A stretch of DNA of 64,000 nt from Corylus avellana (GCF_901000735.1 NC_081548.1:6699364-6763363), one strand, 5' to 3'; shown: positions 43,404 through 55,131, counted from the first letter of the stretch. Numbers and translations: made by a program. The notes: generated by a model not told the origin, from the letters alone.

Positions 43404-44766
43404 TTTAAGAGTCTTTCAGTTGTTTTGCAATAGGAGTAAGTTGTAAGTCTATGTAAATACAGTTTATGAGTATAATTGATAGAAAGAAGTTTATTTTCAA
43501 ATATATATTTGAAGGAGGTTCAGGTTCACTTTAAGTAGCCTACCCAAATCTTTTAATAGTATGAAATTATTGGCTCCTATAAGACTATCTCCATGTTATC
43601 ACCTCAAGATTCTTTATATTTGTCTTAATGTTGTTATGGAACGTGGCAATTTTTTCCCGGAACTTACCTTTCTTTCTCTTTGTTGGGTGGCAAACTATTA
43701 CCATAATCCTTACTAACTAGTCGTCCTGCAAAATAAAAACCAAAGTTTTGATACTAATTTGTTGTGACGAAATAAATTTGAGAATCTCAAACAAACATAA
43801 TAAAGTAAGGTAGTTCGGTTTAACAAGCCTACATTCAAAGGCGTTGATGACTAGAAGAAAATTTTGTTCGATTTATTTAATGTAAATAAATAATTTATTT
43901 TGGGTATTTCAAATAATTATGAAATTTATTTTATATCTAAAACTTTTATATTCATTTAATTGAAAGATTTTCTCTCTTTCAAGTCAATCCAAATTTTTGG
44001 AGGGAAAACCAAAATTTTGAAGTGTATGGAAAAAAAGTTTGTCCCACATTGACTAGATATAAAAATGCCAACTTGTTTATAAAAAATCCTCTTCAATTAA
44101 CAATAAATTGAGTGATAAAAAAGAAAAGAAAAAGAAAAAAGCTAGCGTGGGCAAAATCACCCGTAACGAGCCCCTTTGGAAGGGTTACGATTCATGACCA
44201 TTAGATCAAATGATCTTGGGCCGTTAGATGTATCCAAAATCACTATAATATAACCGTTTGGTCATAGGCAAAGGCACAATCTCTTACTTCTTTGTCCTAC
44301 AAATTTTCTTGTGTGCTATTCTCCCCATAAAGCTATTCTAAAGTAACATATATTATTCTTTGAACTATTGAGAGCCCCTACTATCAAGTTGTGATCCACC
44401 TCAAAACCCGTTTCTAATGCATCAAAACTTATCTAGAGGTGGAAGGTTAACTCTTTAGGAATTCTATCACCCCAAAATCTAGTGTATTTTGGTCCAAATT
44501 ATTTTTGTGCACTTTTTATATTTTTGCAGGAACTGTAAAAATGGGGTTTTAAGGCTCATCTTGATATAAGTTAAACTCTGAATAATTTTGTTAAATCTCT
44601 TAACATTTAAAAATGGGATAAACTAGGTTTTAAAGATATTGTCAGCAAGCCTTTAAAGTCCTAATTTCTTTTTGCCTTCATATCTTCTCTATTATTTCAT
44701 TTATATTTCCAACAACATCACAATCCCAAAGAAGCAAGTAGAAACAAATCATTCAAAACCCAAGAC
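43404..44766 (+). repeat. Duplicated 3' flank of CRK pseudogene B
   Basis: Collinear copy of 32359-33730 with scattered substitutions and small indels. No gene. Ends with the CACTA insertion. Confidence 0.82.
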
Positions 44767-44769
44767 CTA

Positions 44770-46190
44770 CACTACAAAAAAACAATTTTTTTCTTACTAG
44801 AGTTTTCTGACGTGTTGGGGTGTCTAACACGTCAGAAATTTTTTCTGACGTGGCGCTTCTGACGTGCGTCGATTGTCAGAAGCATAGGTGTCAGGAAAAT
44901 TTTTTTCCTAACGTGCCAGTGGGTGAAACGTCAGAATTTTCTGACGTTTCACTGTCCCACACGTCAGAAAATTTTTCTGACGTGGTAGTTTTACCACGTC
45001 AGAAAATTGATAAATTAAATAAAAAATTAATTTTTCTTTTTTAAAATTTTTTCTGGAATTTATTTATTTATTTATTTTTAATTAAAATTAATTTTCAATT
45101 AAATTATNNNNNNNNNNNNNNNNNNNNNNNNNNNNNNNNNNNNNNNNNNNNNNNNNNNNNNNNNNNNNNNNNNNNNNNNNNNNNNNNNNNNNNNNNNNNN
45201 NNNNNNNNNNNNNNNNNNNNNNNNNNNNNNNNNNNNNNNNNNNNNNNNNNNNNNNNNNNNNNNNNNNNNNNNNNNNNNNNNNNNNNNNNNNNNNNNNNNN
45301 NNNNNNNNNNNNNNNNNNNNNNNNNNNNNNNNNNNNNNNNNNNNNNNNNNNNNNNNNNNNNNNNNNNNNNNNNNNNNNNNNNNNNNNNNNNNNCTTCTCT
45401 TCTCCAATTTTTTTTTTTTTTTTTCTTCTACTTCTTCTTCTCTTCTCCTTTTCTTTTTCTTCTTCTCTTCTCCTTTTCTTTTTCTTCTTCTGCTTCGATT
45501 TGCTGCATGCTTCTCAATTTTTTCCCTTCTCACCTTCTGTTTTTCTTCTTCCTTTAGAGGTGCCGTGTAGTCGGTGCACAAAAGCAAGGAGATTCAGACA
45601 TACAGGAGAGAGAATGCACATGTGTGGGGAAAATAAATGAAGAGGGAAAAAGTTGAGGGTGGAAATAAAAAGAGGGAAAAAAAGTTTAAAATCCCGCCTA
45701 TTTTTTGAGTTTTGTTGGGCCACTTGAGGTGATTTTCTGACGTGCCAGATGTCGCACGTCAGGAATTTCTGACGTGCCACACATGGCACGTCAGGAATCT
45801 ACTCAAAAAAATAATAAATAATTATCTATATAAATATATAAAGCTATATATATATAATTTGCTGACGTGGTATATCCACCCGTCAGCAAAATTCTAACGT
45901 GGTACATCCACACGTCAGAAAAATTCTGACGTGGTAGGTCTCACCACGTCAGCAATTATATAAATGTCTATCTTTTGAAATCTGAAATATTTTCTTGACG
46001 TTCAAATATTTTACACGTCAGAATTTTCTGACATGTCTGTCGAGACACGTCAGAAAATTCTGATGTGCTACTATTCGTGAGTCTGAAAAAAAATTTCTGA
46101 CGTTTTAAATTTTAAATGTCAGAAAATTGCTGACGTGGTAAAAAATATGATACTGTAGCCACGTCAGAAAATGCCTGTTTTTTTGTAGTG
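44770..46190. mobile_element. Non-autonomous CACTA (En/Spm-like) transposon
   Basis: Ends CACTACAAAAAAACA and, inverted, TGTTTTTTTGTAGTG. It is flanked by a 3-bp duplication CTA (44767-44769 and 46191-46193), as expected of CACTA elements. The uninterrupted target GACCTAATATTC is present in the sister block at about 33727. The subterminal regions are packed with TGACGTG and its inverse, the usual array of transposase-binding repeats. No transposase frame is visible; the interior has a CT-rich tract (45394-45490) and a 286-N gap (45108-45393). 1421 bp as assembled. Confidence 0.9.
45108..45393. other. Assembly gap, 286 N, inside the CACTA element
   Basis: Run of N between an AT-rich segment and a CT-rich low-complexity tract. 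Its size is not a round number, so it may be estimated. Confidence 0.9.
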
Positions 46191-46316
46191 CTAATATTCT
46201 CAAATGTCACTTTAATACGTTGAGCCAAAGTTTTCGTCAGTTAGTGCTCAAGTTGGAACAAGAATTAAAGTCGCTGCAATTTAGAAAACGGGATCCAGAT
46301 CCCTTCCAATTGAGGG

Positions 46317-46630
46317 AATAATTGGGGAGATTCTCCAATTGTTTATCTTGACCGTTCATTTTGATCCAACGCACTATAGAATGCCATGTATCCCACTATA
46401 AATTAAGTAATAAAATATCATTTAATTTTTAAAAAGAATATAAAAATTAAAATAATAATAAATTATAAAATAATTATAAAATAATATTGGGTGGCATTCT
46501 GTATTATTTTATTTTCTTTATTTTTAATTATTTAATTATTTAATTATAGTGGGACATGTGGCATTCTGTAGAGCATTGGATCAAAATGAACGGTCCAAAT
46601 GGACAATTGGAGAATCTCCAATTAACCCCT
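46317..46630. mobile_element. Foldback element, core-deleted copy (block B)
   Basis: Same arms as 33855-34537 (GATTCTCCAATTGT..., ...GACAATTGGAGAATCTCC), but only a trace of the GC-rich core is left (TATTGGGTGGCATTC). Total about 314 bp vs about 683 in block A. Confidence 0.75.
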
Positions 46631-46984
46631 TAATGGAAGGGAATCCGAATCTAAGAAAACCAAATTAAAAACCGACCAAGACTACTGGGCCCCACGGTAA
46701 GACTTAATTGATGCAACTCACACGGTCACACCCCGTATTCTGCTCTAATTTGCCTCTAGTCTTTGTTTAACCCATGAAAGCTGCACAAACCCTGGCACTT
46801 AAAGGCTTTGTTTGACAAACGACTTCACAGATATTTTTTCTCATTATTCCCTTCTCATTATATTTCTTTTGTCTAACTAAAAATTACGTATCCCCTTTTC
46901 CATATTGATGAGGAAAAAAAATTGAAATTTAATAACACACTAAGAAAAAGTTTGGTATGCGAATGACTATTTCAAATATTAAAG

Positions 46985-47400
46985 TATATTCAGATTGGAC
47001 ATAAATTTAGCTTAAATCTAATTTCAATTTGTTTCAATTCCAACCGATCTAATTCTGTTGTACTATGAAACATAATACTTCTCTAGAACAAAGAATGGAA
47101 ATGGAAGAATCAACTCTTTATTGAATGGAATTGGCCAATTCGAGATGGCTAATCTCCGACAGTTTCTGCCAAAATGCAAAAAAGTCTTCCCTCCTTTGCA
47201 CTCCACCAGCCTTTATAAGGCTTAATCAGTTGAGGCAATTCTGTTTACAGTTTTAGCTCTAACTAACTACCATATCCACACGTACACAATCTCCTAACAG
47301 AATTACTACATTAACTACATAACAGATTTCAACTGCTCTTCCCTTCCAGCTCATCTTCTAAGCTCCACTTCACTGCCTGGCTCTGTTAGGAACTCCCGGT
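46985..47400 (-). mobile_element. LTR-like sequence (minus strand)
   Basis: Read on the minus strand it has a promoter-like CTTATAAAGGC (near 47216), then CATTCAATAAAGAG and a TTGTTCTAGAG tail, in the order of an LTR's U3-R-U5. Ends are not resolved and no internal domain is attached. Solo LTR is the likeliest reading. Confidence 0.4.
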
Positions 47401-48552
47401 GACATACTACATGGATTGAAAATTGCAGCTGCCTCGTCGAGCCAATCCACGTGGGCCAATGAAGTCGGGTCTGTTTGGCAAACCCCTTCCCCCACCCTCA
47501 CCTTTTTTCTTTTTTTTTTTTTTACTGTTCACATTATTTTTTCTAAAAAAATAATATAAAAACATTCTTACTTGTTTCACTCTTTATACTACATAATTTA
47601 TTTTTTATTATTATTCAAATAACAAAATAACTACAAAATAAAACTTTTTAAAATTTCAATACAAAAAATTCAAAACTGTATATACCCCATTAATCTATCA
47701 CCCAAAAGGGTTTGCCAAAGGGACGCTTGCGCTCGAAAAATTTTAGAAAGAGAGCCCTTATGGTCCGAACCTTCTACAAAATACCACTTTTGCAGCACCC
47801 AATCAGCATGTGCCACATCATCATTTCAACAAACACAGCAAATCAAAGTGAAAAAAAATACCAAAAAGAAAAAAACATAGCACCCAGCAGACCCACTGGC
47901 CTAGGTCTCGCCAGCCATTAGGCGGGTCATTGTTGGTCACAACAATGACCCGCTGTGACCCACCTCACAACCCGCCATGACCCGACGAAATTCACCTCAA
48001 AACTCAATTCTAATGCCCCAAAATCCGTTTCTAATGCCTCAAAACTCATTTTTGGATTCAAATCTAAAACTTAAAAATGGGAAGTTAATCCTTTAGCGAT
48101 TTATCACCCTAAAGGCCGAAAACTGATGCCGAAGAGAGGTGACCCACGGTGTGGCGAGACCCACGCCATGGGTCTGGCCAAGTTAACGAAGGGGCACAAG
48201 TTTTTTTAGCTTCTACTTTTTCTTTTTAATCAAGTGTATTTGGGCTTAGATTATCTTGGTGCAATTTTTGAGCTTTTGCTTAGGTGTCAGCTTGGGATTG
48301 GGGGGCTGTAAAACATGGGTTTTAAGGTTGCTCTAACCAAAGTTAAACTCTTCAGAATTTTGGTTGTTCCCCAATTTCAGTGGTGAGTTATTTTCCAAAC
48401 TTTGACTGGACAAATTTTCTGGGCTGCTTGACTTTACTTCTTGACTTGGGTCAAGTCAATCAGGCACACCATGCTCATCGTATCTAATAGAGTATTGTAA
48501 AATGTTATGAGAAAAATTGATTCCAATCTAGGTTGGTGATGATATATTGATC
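47401..48552. other. Intergenic spacer and upstream region of the DUF26 gene
   Basis: 47985-48365 is another copy of the dispersed repeat found at 33350-33560 and 44390-44580 (CCGTTTCTAATGC..., TTATCACCCTAAA). Otherwise AT-rich. I see no clear TATA box for the following gene. Confidence 0.55.
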
Positions 48553-49275
48553 ATGGGCTACAACCTCAGAATGACCCTTTTGTTCCTCTCCATGCTTATC
48601 AGCTTCCTTAGCCAAACTCCAACTGAAGTTGCTCCAATTGTCTACAACCATATCTGCACAAACACAACCACTTTAACCGCCAACAGCAACTACCAATCCA
48701 ACGTCCTTCGCCTCCTCGCTTACCTCTCCTCCAAAGCCACTAGCAACTTAGAATTCTACTACGCCTCCGTCGGAAACTCTGTCGACATGGTTTACGGCCT
48801 CTTCCTATGCCGCGGTGACCTCCCTGCCGCAGACTGCCAAAATTGTGTCGTCGTGGCAACCAAGGAGATAGTCGGATACTGCACCGAGGAGAAAGTGGTC
48901 ATGGCTTGGTACTCGGAGTGTATTTTACGCTACTCTAACTTGTATATCTTCTCCACCATGGCCTCCGAACCTACCTCTTCTATTTCGAGCACGGATACAG
49001 TTTCAGACCCTAACCGGTTTGACAAGCTAGTGACGGCAACAATGAATGGTTTGGCAAGTAGCTTTTCGAATGTTGCGTTTGGAGCCAAGAAGTTTGGGAC
49101 AAAAGAAGCAAATTTCACAGCTTCACGAACACTATACACCCTTGTGCAGTCCATGCCGGACCTATCGGGTTACAATTGCAATAGGTGTCTTCAGATAGCG
49201 AAGAAGAATCTGTCGCGTTGCTGCACAGGAATGAAAAGTGGTAGAGTAATGCATTCAAGTTGCTATCTTTGGTGA
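48553..49275 (+). CDS. DUF26 (Gnk2-type) secreted protein / CRK ectodomain exon
   Basis: A 240-residue protein from ATG 48553 (an upstream in-frame TTG at 48547 is not needed). Signal peptide of about 26 residues (MGYNLRMTLLFLSMLISFL). Two Gnk2/DUF26 repeats follow: the first with the canonical C-x8-C-x2-C (C86, C95, C98), the second with only C209 and C212 because the first Cys is Ser200 (VQSMPDLSGYNCNRC). The frame stops (TGA 49273-49275) right after the second repeat, at the point where a CRK would continue to its linker and membrane span. It could be a secreted cysteine-rich protein (CRRSP type, apoplastic, mannose-binding in ginkbilobin) or the first exon of the broken CRK whose remnants lie at 51430-52190. 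DUF26 length is normal. Expression unknown. Confidence 0.8.
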   Translation: MGYNLRMTLLFLSMLISFLSQTPTEVAPIVYNHICTNTTTLTANSNYQSNVLRLLAYLSSKATSNLEFYYASVGNSVDMVYGLFLCRGDLPAADCQNCVVVATKEIVGYCTEEKVVMAWYSECILRYSNLYIFSTMASEPTSSISSTDTVSDPNRFDKLVTATMNGLASSFSNVAFGAKKFGTKEANFTASRTLYTLVQSMPDLSGYNCNRCLQIAKKNLSRCCTGMKSGRVMHSSCYLW

Positions 49276-49945
49276 ATAGAGATTTACGGCTGCCATGAGG
49301 CAGCCAAGTGTTAGACATTTTGCCCCTTTTTCTTTTTTTTTTTTTTCTGAAAAAAAAAAAAAAAAAAGAAAAAAAAAAAGAAAGATAAATATTAAAGGAG
49401 AATCTAAATTTAAGGTATTAGCACTAAATTTGAGGCATTAGCACTAAATTTAGGATGATCGAATACCTTTTGGATGATACAATTCCTAAAAGGTTAACCT
49501 TCCACCTCTAGGTTTTAGTTTTAAATCCAAAAATAAATTTTGAGGCATTAGAAACTAAATATTAACTCACAAAAATTTAACAAAAAAAAAAAAAAAAAAA
49601 CAAAACAAAATTCAGTAAGACTAGGAAGAGAGATTTTTCTACAATTTTTTATTTTTTTTTATTTTAATGAAGCCACATCAGACTTTGGCAGACATTTGTC
49701 TGACTCTTGGCAACCTGATAGCAGGACTCATCTTTGGTATGATGTGTACCTATTTTACTTGACAGTAAACACAACATCCAGCACTTGTTCCTCCACCACC
49801 TAGTTCTGGTAAAGTTTTTTATTTTTGTTTTTGTTTTTTTATTTTTTTTATAGAATAGTTACAGTTGATTCCATCACTCTTTTATTTATAATTTGAGGAT
49901 GAAAAGGGAATCTATTTTTCATTCTGTCCTTAAGTTAAAAATATT
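49276..49945. other. Spacer after the DUF26 exon
   Basis: A/T homopolymers and, at about 49390-49570, an inverted copy of part of the dispersed repeat of 33350 (TTTGAGGCATTAG, AAAAGGTTAACCTTCCACC). No gene. Confidence 0.55.
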
Positions 49946-50334
49946 AGGGGTAACTTCACTGAAGACATCTAAACTTTCACTCAATTTGACAAACTTCCGT
50001 ACACTTTAAAATCTCTCAATTTAGTCCCCTAAACTTTCAATTGCTCTCAATTTGAACCCTTCCGTCAAATTTTGCCGTTAGAAATGCCAAAAAAGACCAA
50101 ATATCCCTGATTTTCGTTTTTTTTTTTAAATAAAATAAGTTTTGGAATTAAGGGTAAAGTTGGAATTTTATAAAAAAAGTCAGGGGTATAAACGTCATTT
50201 AACATTTAAAATCTGACACAGGGGTCCAAATTGATTGCAATTGAAAGTTCAGTTGACTAAATTGAAAGATTTTGAAGTTCAGAATGGTTTATCAAATCGG
50301 GTGGAAGTTAGGGGTTCTTGAGTGAAGGCACCCC
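49946..50334. mobile_element. Foldback element (family of 4322-4766)
   Basis: AGGGGTAACTTCACTGAAGAC on the left; AGGGGTTCTTGAGTGAAGGC on the right. Inverted arms with CTAAACTTTCAATTGCTCTC and its complement. Confidence 0.68.
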
Positions 50335-50354
50335 AAAATATTAACAAAAAAATA

Positions 50355-50730
50355 AGGGAAAATTTAACTTATGACCCCTAAACTACCATAAATTTTGAGA
50401 TGACCCTTCCAAATTTTGAAAACTCTCAATTTCACCCCTAAACTTTCTATTTTGATGCAATTGATCCCATCCGCCAATTTTTGCCACAAAAAAGATCAAA
50501 TTACCCTTCAATTTTTTAATTTTTAAATTGAAATTAAGGGTAAGTTTAGAATTTTGTAAAAATGCCAGTGGTATAAAGGTCATTTTATCAACATCCAAAC
50601 CCGACCCACCTGTCACCTCAAATTGGAAAGTTCGGGGGGGGGGGGGGAGTGGGGTGAAATGACGCTTTTAAAATTTGGTGGGTCTTCTCAAAATGAACAG
50701 TAGTTTAGGGGTTTTAAGTGAAGTTTCCCC
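50355..50730. mobile_element. Foldback element (family of 4322-4766), adjacent copy
   Basis: GGGAAAATTTAACTTATGACCCC at the left and GGGGTTTTAAGTGAAGTTTCCCC at the right. Two members of the same family lie 20 bp apart. Confidence 0.68.
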
Positions 50731-51424
50731 AAAAACTAAATACAACACATTTTCCATGCCTAGATACCTGAAGACCAGTTTTCCTGAAAAACTTTTGTAG
50801 GATTCCAAACTTGAAAATGATGTAGTTTCAACTAATTTCGGCGATGAATAATTGGAGAAATTGTCTATTCGGTGAAGAGGTTCTGATTGTTAATAGCTAA
50901 AATGGAAACCAAAGAGTACAACTTCAATCGACAAATTGTTGTAGCCTTGTGAGATAGCATAATGTATCCCTGTAAGAGCAACCATGGATTCTCCATTTTT
51001 ACATAAGTGGAATGAAGTTTTTTGGTCAATGCTGAGATGACTTCACCCACTGAGTTGCTTAGCAGTGACTGAAAAAGAAGCATTAGTAGCAACATCAAAA
51101 TTAATCTTCAAAGAAACTGTTAGCAAAACATCTTTAACGGGGATGTACAAAAATACTTTAGCATTCAATTTTGATAAAGTTACTTCGTTTCATGCCAAAC
51201 TTCTGAGATATAATTAGTATTATAACAAACAATGAAGAAAACATTTCTGGACTCTAATTATGGCTACGTTTAGCTCAACTTAAGAACATAGGTTACTATA
51301 ATTAATAAATATTGCCAACTTGTCAGTAAAATATTATTTTTATTATTATTATTTAGAATACAACTATAATTACAAACAATTCTACCCCACAGCTTATAAA
51401 TGAAACGGGAATAATATTGTTTAT

Positions 51425-52190
51425 GCACGAAAATGTCAAATCTCATTTTTGGCAATTATTGTCATTGTTGCTCCGATTTCTGTTTGTGCTATGCTATTCG
51501 TTATGGGCTATTGCTTCCTTAGAAGGAGAGCAAGAAAGAAGTACAATGCCATACAAGAAGGTGGTGGTAAAATATAAATGATTTAATTTTATAGGATTTG
51601 GTTAAGATGCAATTACTGTGCAGCTAGAGTGAGAGGACATGAAAATTGTCCACATGCTTCGTAGCCAGGTGTCCAGATCGCCTAGCTAGCAAGTGCATGG
51701 CTTAACTGTCCTCTCATATTAACGACAGAAATGTGTTATAAATTGGTTTGTAGTTAATTCATATAATGCATCTAATAAAGTGATGTGTCCCAAAACTATT
51801 AAAAAAAACATGTGTTTCTCAGATGTTATTAAAAGAACGAACAATTCTTACATGTTAAGAGATATATCATTTTATAATATGTGTTTGTATGAATTAACTA
51901 CGTTGGGAGACTCTTACTCGAGATATGAAGTCATTAAATGTCTCCATATTGGCTTCTTATTTGTACAAAATGATCCAGTTGATAGGCCAACGACAGAATC
52001 CATAGTTCTCATACTAAACAGTTGCTCAGTTCCTCTCACGTCACCTAAAGAACCAGCATACTTCTTTAGCAGTGTAGGAGAGCAAAACATGCAACCAAAT
52101 GAGACAAATTAAGTCGGGCCAATCTACAAGCAAATCACTGCCCATGTCTATTCATGAAGCATCTATTACTGATGTATACCCTCGGTAGCA
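51425..52190 (+). pseudogene. CRK remnant C: membrane-span exon and last kinase exon
   Basis: 51437-51570 encodes a hydrophobic segment and basic stop-transfer (LAIIVIVAPISVCAMLFVMGYCFLRRRARKKYN), i.e. the CRK transmembrane exon, with a donor GTAAAA. 51905-52190 encodes GDSYSRYEVIKCLHIGF and NDPVDRPTTESIVLILNS, the end of the kinase. A TAA at 52110-52112 comes from a frameshift, after which the usual SLPMS...EASITDVYPR tail continues in another frame. All central kinase exons are missing. Together with 48553-49275 this is probably one eroded CRK locus. Confidence 0.75.
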
Positions 52191-53272
52191 TTATGGTGTT
52201 TGATGCCTGATCCGAAATGAGAATACAAAGAAAACAAGGTGCATCTCCCTCTATGCTTAGAACTTGATGCCCATTCATAATTTTGTCTCAAATTATAAGT
52301 AGGTGTCTTTAATTGCAAGTTGTTTTATATTTGGACCACTCAAATTTGTGAAGAAGAAACGATGTAGTGGAAGACTAAAATAACTAATCAAAGAGCAATG
52401 TCTTTGATTTTGCAATGAGAAGCGTTTTCGTCTTTTACTCAAAGATAAGCTCAAACCCGCAGGTTGAGAAAAGAATTCAAACTCCACGGAGATTTGAGAG
52501 TCTTTGATTTTATAAAAATTCAATTAAGTCCCTTTTTTACATTACAAAGTAGCATATTTACCGAAGAGAAATACTTGTACAGAAAGTCAACATAATCCTA
52601 GTAGTAATAGTAAACATAATCATAATAATAAGGAAAGGAAATAATTAAAGTAAATCTAATCCTATTATGGAAAGGAAATAAAATCCAAATCAAATAAAAA
52701 TATTCTACAAATAAAATCCTAATAAAATATATAAAATTGACAATTAACGGAAATAGTGAAAATCTTTCTTTTTGCACTTGCATTATCTGAGAACGGGTAA
52801 AATTTTAATCAAGCGGCACTGCTCTAATATTATTTTTAATATTTTTCTTATTTTCGTTTTTATCAAAAATATAGGTAAATATCGTCCTACATCAAGAAAT
52901 GATTCACTTCAATATTTTTTTCCATATTTTTCCCGTCTTAATCCCATAAATTTAATAGATCAACCATTAGATTTATGGACTCATGTAGATCCTATATAAA
53001 TTTAATGGTGGATTCATCCATTCACTATGGAGATAGTCAAAAGATGGTTGAAAAATGAATGAATTATATCATTTTTCTTCGTGGACCACACACAAATTCA
53101 ATAGTAGATTCATCCATTCACTATTCGTAGATGAGTAAAAGATGTGATGGATAATGATTTTAATCCTTTGCCAAAATGATACGATGTGTACAAGATAGGT
53201 TGGTTGATCCAAGACATTCCTTGCCACTGCTTATAGTTGTTGTGCTTACTGTAAGCACGCTGCACTTGTTGT
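52191..53272. other. Intergenic spacer
   Basis: AT-rich, no recognisable gene or repeat. Short frames here have no gene-like composition. Confidence 0.6.
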
Positions 53273-53643
53273 TAGGGCTAAGCAAATTCACCAACTAACT
53301 GCTAACCAACTTTCGACTGACACCAGTCGTGACCGACTAAATGCCTGACAGGAGGCGGCATGATTTTTTTCTATTTCAAATTTTTCGGTGCGGTAGGTGG
53401 AAGAGGTTTTTCTAACTGTACTGACTTCACTGACCGACTTTACCGACAAATTTTCCATTTTTCCACATACTGACATTACTAACTGCCATTACCAATCAAC
53501 ATTGCCGAACCGACTTTACCGATCGCCATTAGGTGTCGATAAAAAAAATTGGTGAAATAAGTCCATGAAATTTTCAACTTTTCGAAAGGCGAAGATAAAA
53601 TTTTTCTACCGAAACCAACATTATCGGCTGACGCTCAGCCCTG
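53273..53643. mobile_element. Probable non-autonomous hAT-like element
   Basis: TAGGGCTAAGC at the left end and GCTCAGCCCTG at the right end are imperfect inverted termini of hAT type (CAGGGCT). The interior is full of ACCGACTTTACCGA and ACTGACATTAC motifs. The flanking 8-mers (CTTGTTGT, CTTGCAAT) match only partly. Confidence 0.45.
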
Positions 53644-53749
53644 CTTGCAATAGCCAGCAGTAGTGAAGAATCAAAGATTGCCTTCTAAGCAAAACGTAAG
53701 AGTGATTATTTCCGAAAAAACAAAAACAAAAAAAAATTACTATAAAATA

Positions 53750-54058
53750 TGAGAAATGTAAAGGATCTTTTTTATCCTTACAAAATTGATGTGCCTTTTA
53801 AAATTACCATTAAATTTGTGATGGATTACTATTAAATTTGATTAAATGGTAATCTTAAAAGTCACATCAACTTTGAAAAAAGATTAAAAGAAAATAAAAA
53901 GACGGTTTCTAACATTAGTCATAAAATAGTTGTCAACCTCTAATTCCCACATTGATAGCAGATCGGACCCAGCTTCAGGGAGTAATTTTAGAAGTCACTC
54001 TTGTGTTACTCCACATCATCTTTTGAGTGACACAAGAGTAACTTTTAGCATTGCTTAG
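53750..54058. mobile_element. Two small adjacent MITEs
   Basis: 53750-53930: GATGTGCCTTTTAAAATTACC and, inverted, GGTAATCTTAAAAGTCACATC around TTTGTGATGGATTACT. 53985-54058: AGAAGTCACTCTTGTGTTACT and AGTGACACAAGAGTAACTTTT. Both belong to families seen at 26080, 40800 and 56398. Confidence 0.6.
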
Positions 54059-54199
54059 CTTCCATTTTCTTAATGAACAAATAAAGTTTAGTCCAAATCC
54101 ACGGCCAAGTTGTGGGTGGTCCAAGGTTATTTATTTACTTTTCATAATTTTCATTTTTTATAAAAAGGGTATTGTGGTGTTGGGAGATAAAGCGGTTAT

Positions 54200-54500
54200 G
54201 CAGTTTTTACCAAAAATACATTAATATGCATAGTTGAACACAACTCTAGTCCAAAAGCCTAAGCGAATGGGCTAAGGTCTACCTATGTGGGACACAACAC
54301 TCACAAGTGCACTCTCAACAATCTCCCTCTCACTTGTGAGTCTCTTCACATTGACTTAACTCTCCCTCGCTTGTGAGTCTTTTTATTTTTCCAATAGTGT
54401 CTCACATCAACAGTTGCGGATGGCCGGAGATACAATTATAAACCCGACACGTCCAAACACCCGTCCCAAGAAGGTAACCATGGCTCTGATACCAATTTTT
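54200..54500 (-). mobile_element. TRIM-like retrotransposon remnant
   Basis: On the minus strand: PBS TGGTATCAGAGCC (fwd 54482-54494), about 145 bp without an ORF, a purine tract GTGAGAGGGAGAT (fwd 54321-54333), then an LTR start TGTTGAGAGTGCAC (from 54320). PBS and purine tract this close is the hallmark of terminal-repeat retrotransposons in miniature. The other LTR is not recognisable. Confidence 0.55.
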
Positions 54501-54523
54501 TTAACCGTGCACAATATATAATC

Positions 54524-54544
54524 GAAAAGAGAGAGAGAGAGAGA
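54524..54544. repeat. GA microsatellite
   Basis: About ten GA units (AAAGAGAGAGAGAGAGAGAG). Confidence 0.85.
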
Positions 54545-54684
54545 GCCTAGTTCCATCTACTTGGCCTTCCACTGGTATTAATATGAGTGTACCGGTGTAC
54601 GGTGAGAAGTATTTATTAAAGTTAAGTTTCACATAATGCGAACTTAAGTTTAATCAATAGTTAATAACAATATAAAATAACGTC

Positions 54685-55131
54685 AATACCTTTTTTAGTA
54701 CCTAAGTTTTCACTTTTTTATTTTTTTTCCACTTAGGTTTTAATTCGTATCATAGATGATACCTAATTTATGGGTAAATACCGGTTTAGTACCTCTGTCA
54801 CCATTCCGTCAATCAAGCTAACGAACTGACATGTGTTATAACAAAAAAATGCCATGTGTCCAAACAAAAATTAAAAATTAAAAAATTAATTAAAATAATT
54901 AAAAATCAAAATCAAAACTTAAAAAAAGAAAAAGACAAATATGGGGTGGCCAGGCCACCCCATTTTGGCCATTGGCCGGAATGAGGCGGGTGAAATTAGT
55001 TCGGTTGATGGAATGTGACAAAAGTATTAAATTGGTCTTTCCCCATAAGTTAGGTACCATTTGTGATGCAATTTGAAACCTAGGTATGAAAAAATGAAAA
55101 AAGTGAAAACTTAAGTACTAAAAAGTTATTA
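54685..55131. mobile_element. Foldback element with GC-rich core
   Basis: TTTTTTAGTACCTAAGTTTTCAC at the left end is inverted at the right end (GTGAAAACTTAAGTACTAAAAAG). The core includes GGGGTGGCCAGGCCACCCC at about 54943. No ORF. Confidence 0.75.

Noticed and set aside
45394..45587. Lys/Glu-rich frame on the minus strand of the CT-rich tract
   Set aside because: Low-complexity CT repeat next to a gap. The protein is only K, E and R runs.
44895..46190. Repeated TGACGTG/CACGTCA units considered as a CRISPR-like or regulatory array
   Set aside because: Spacing is irregular, units occur on both strands, and they lie inside a well-bounded CACTA element.
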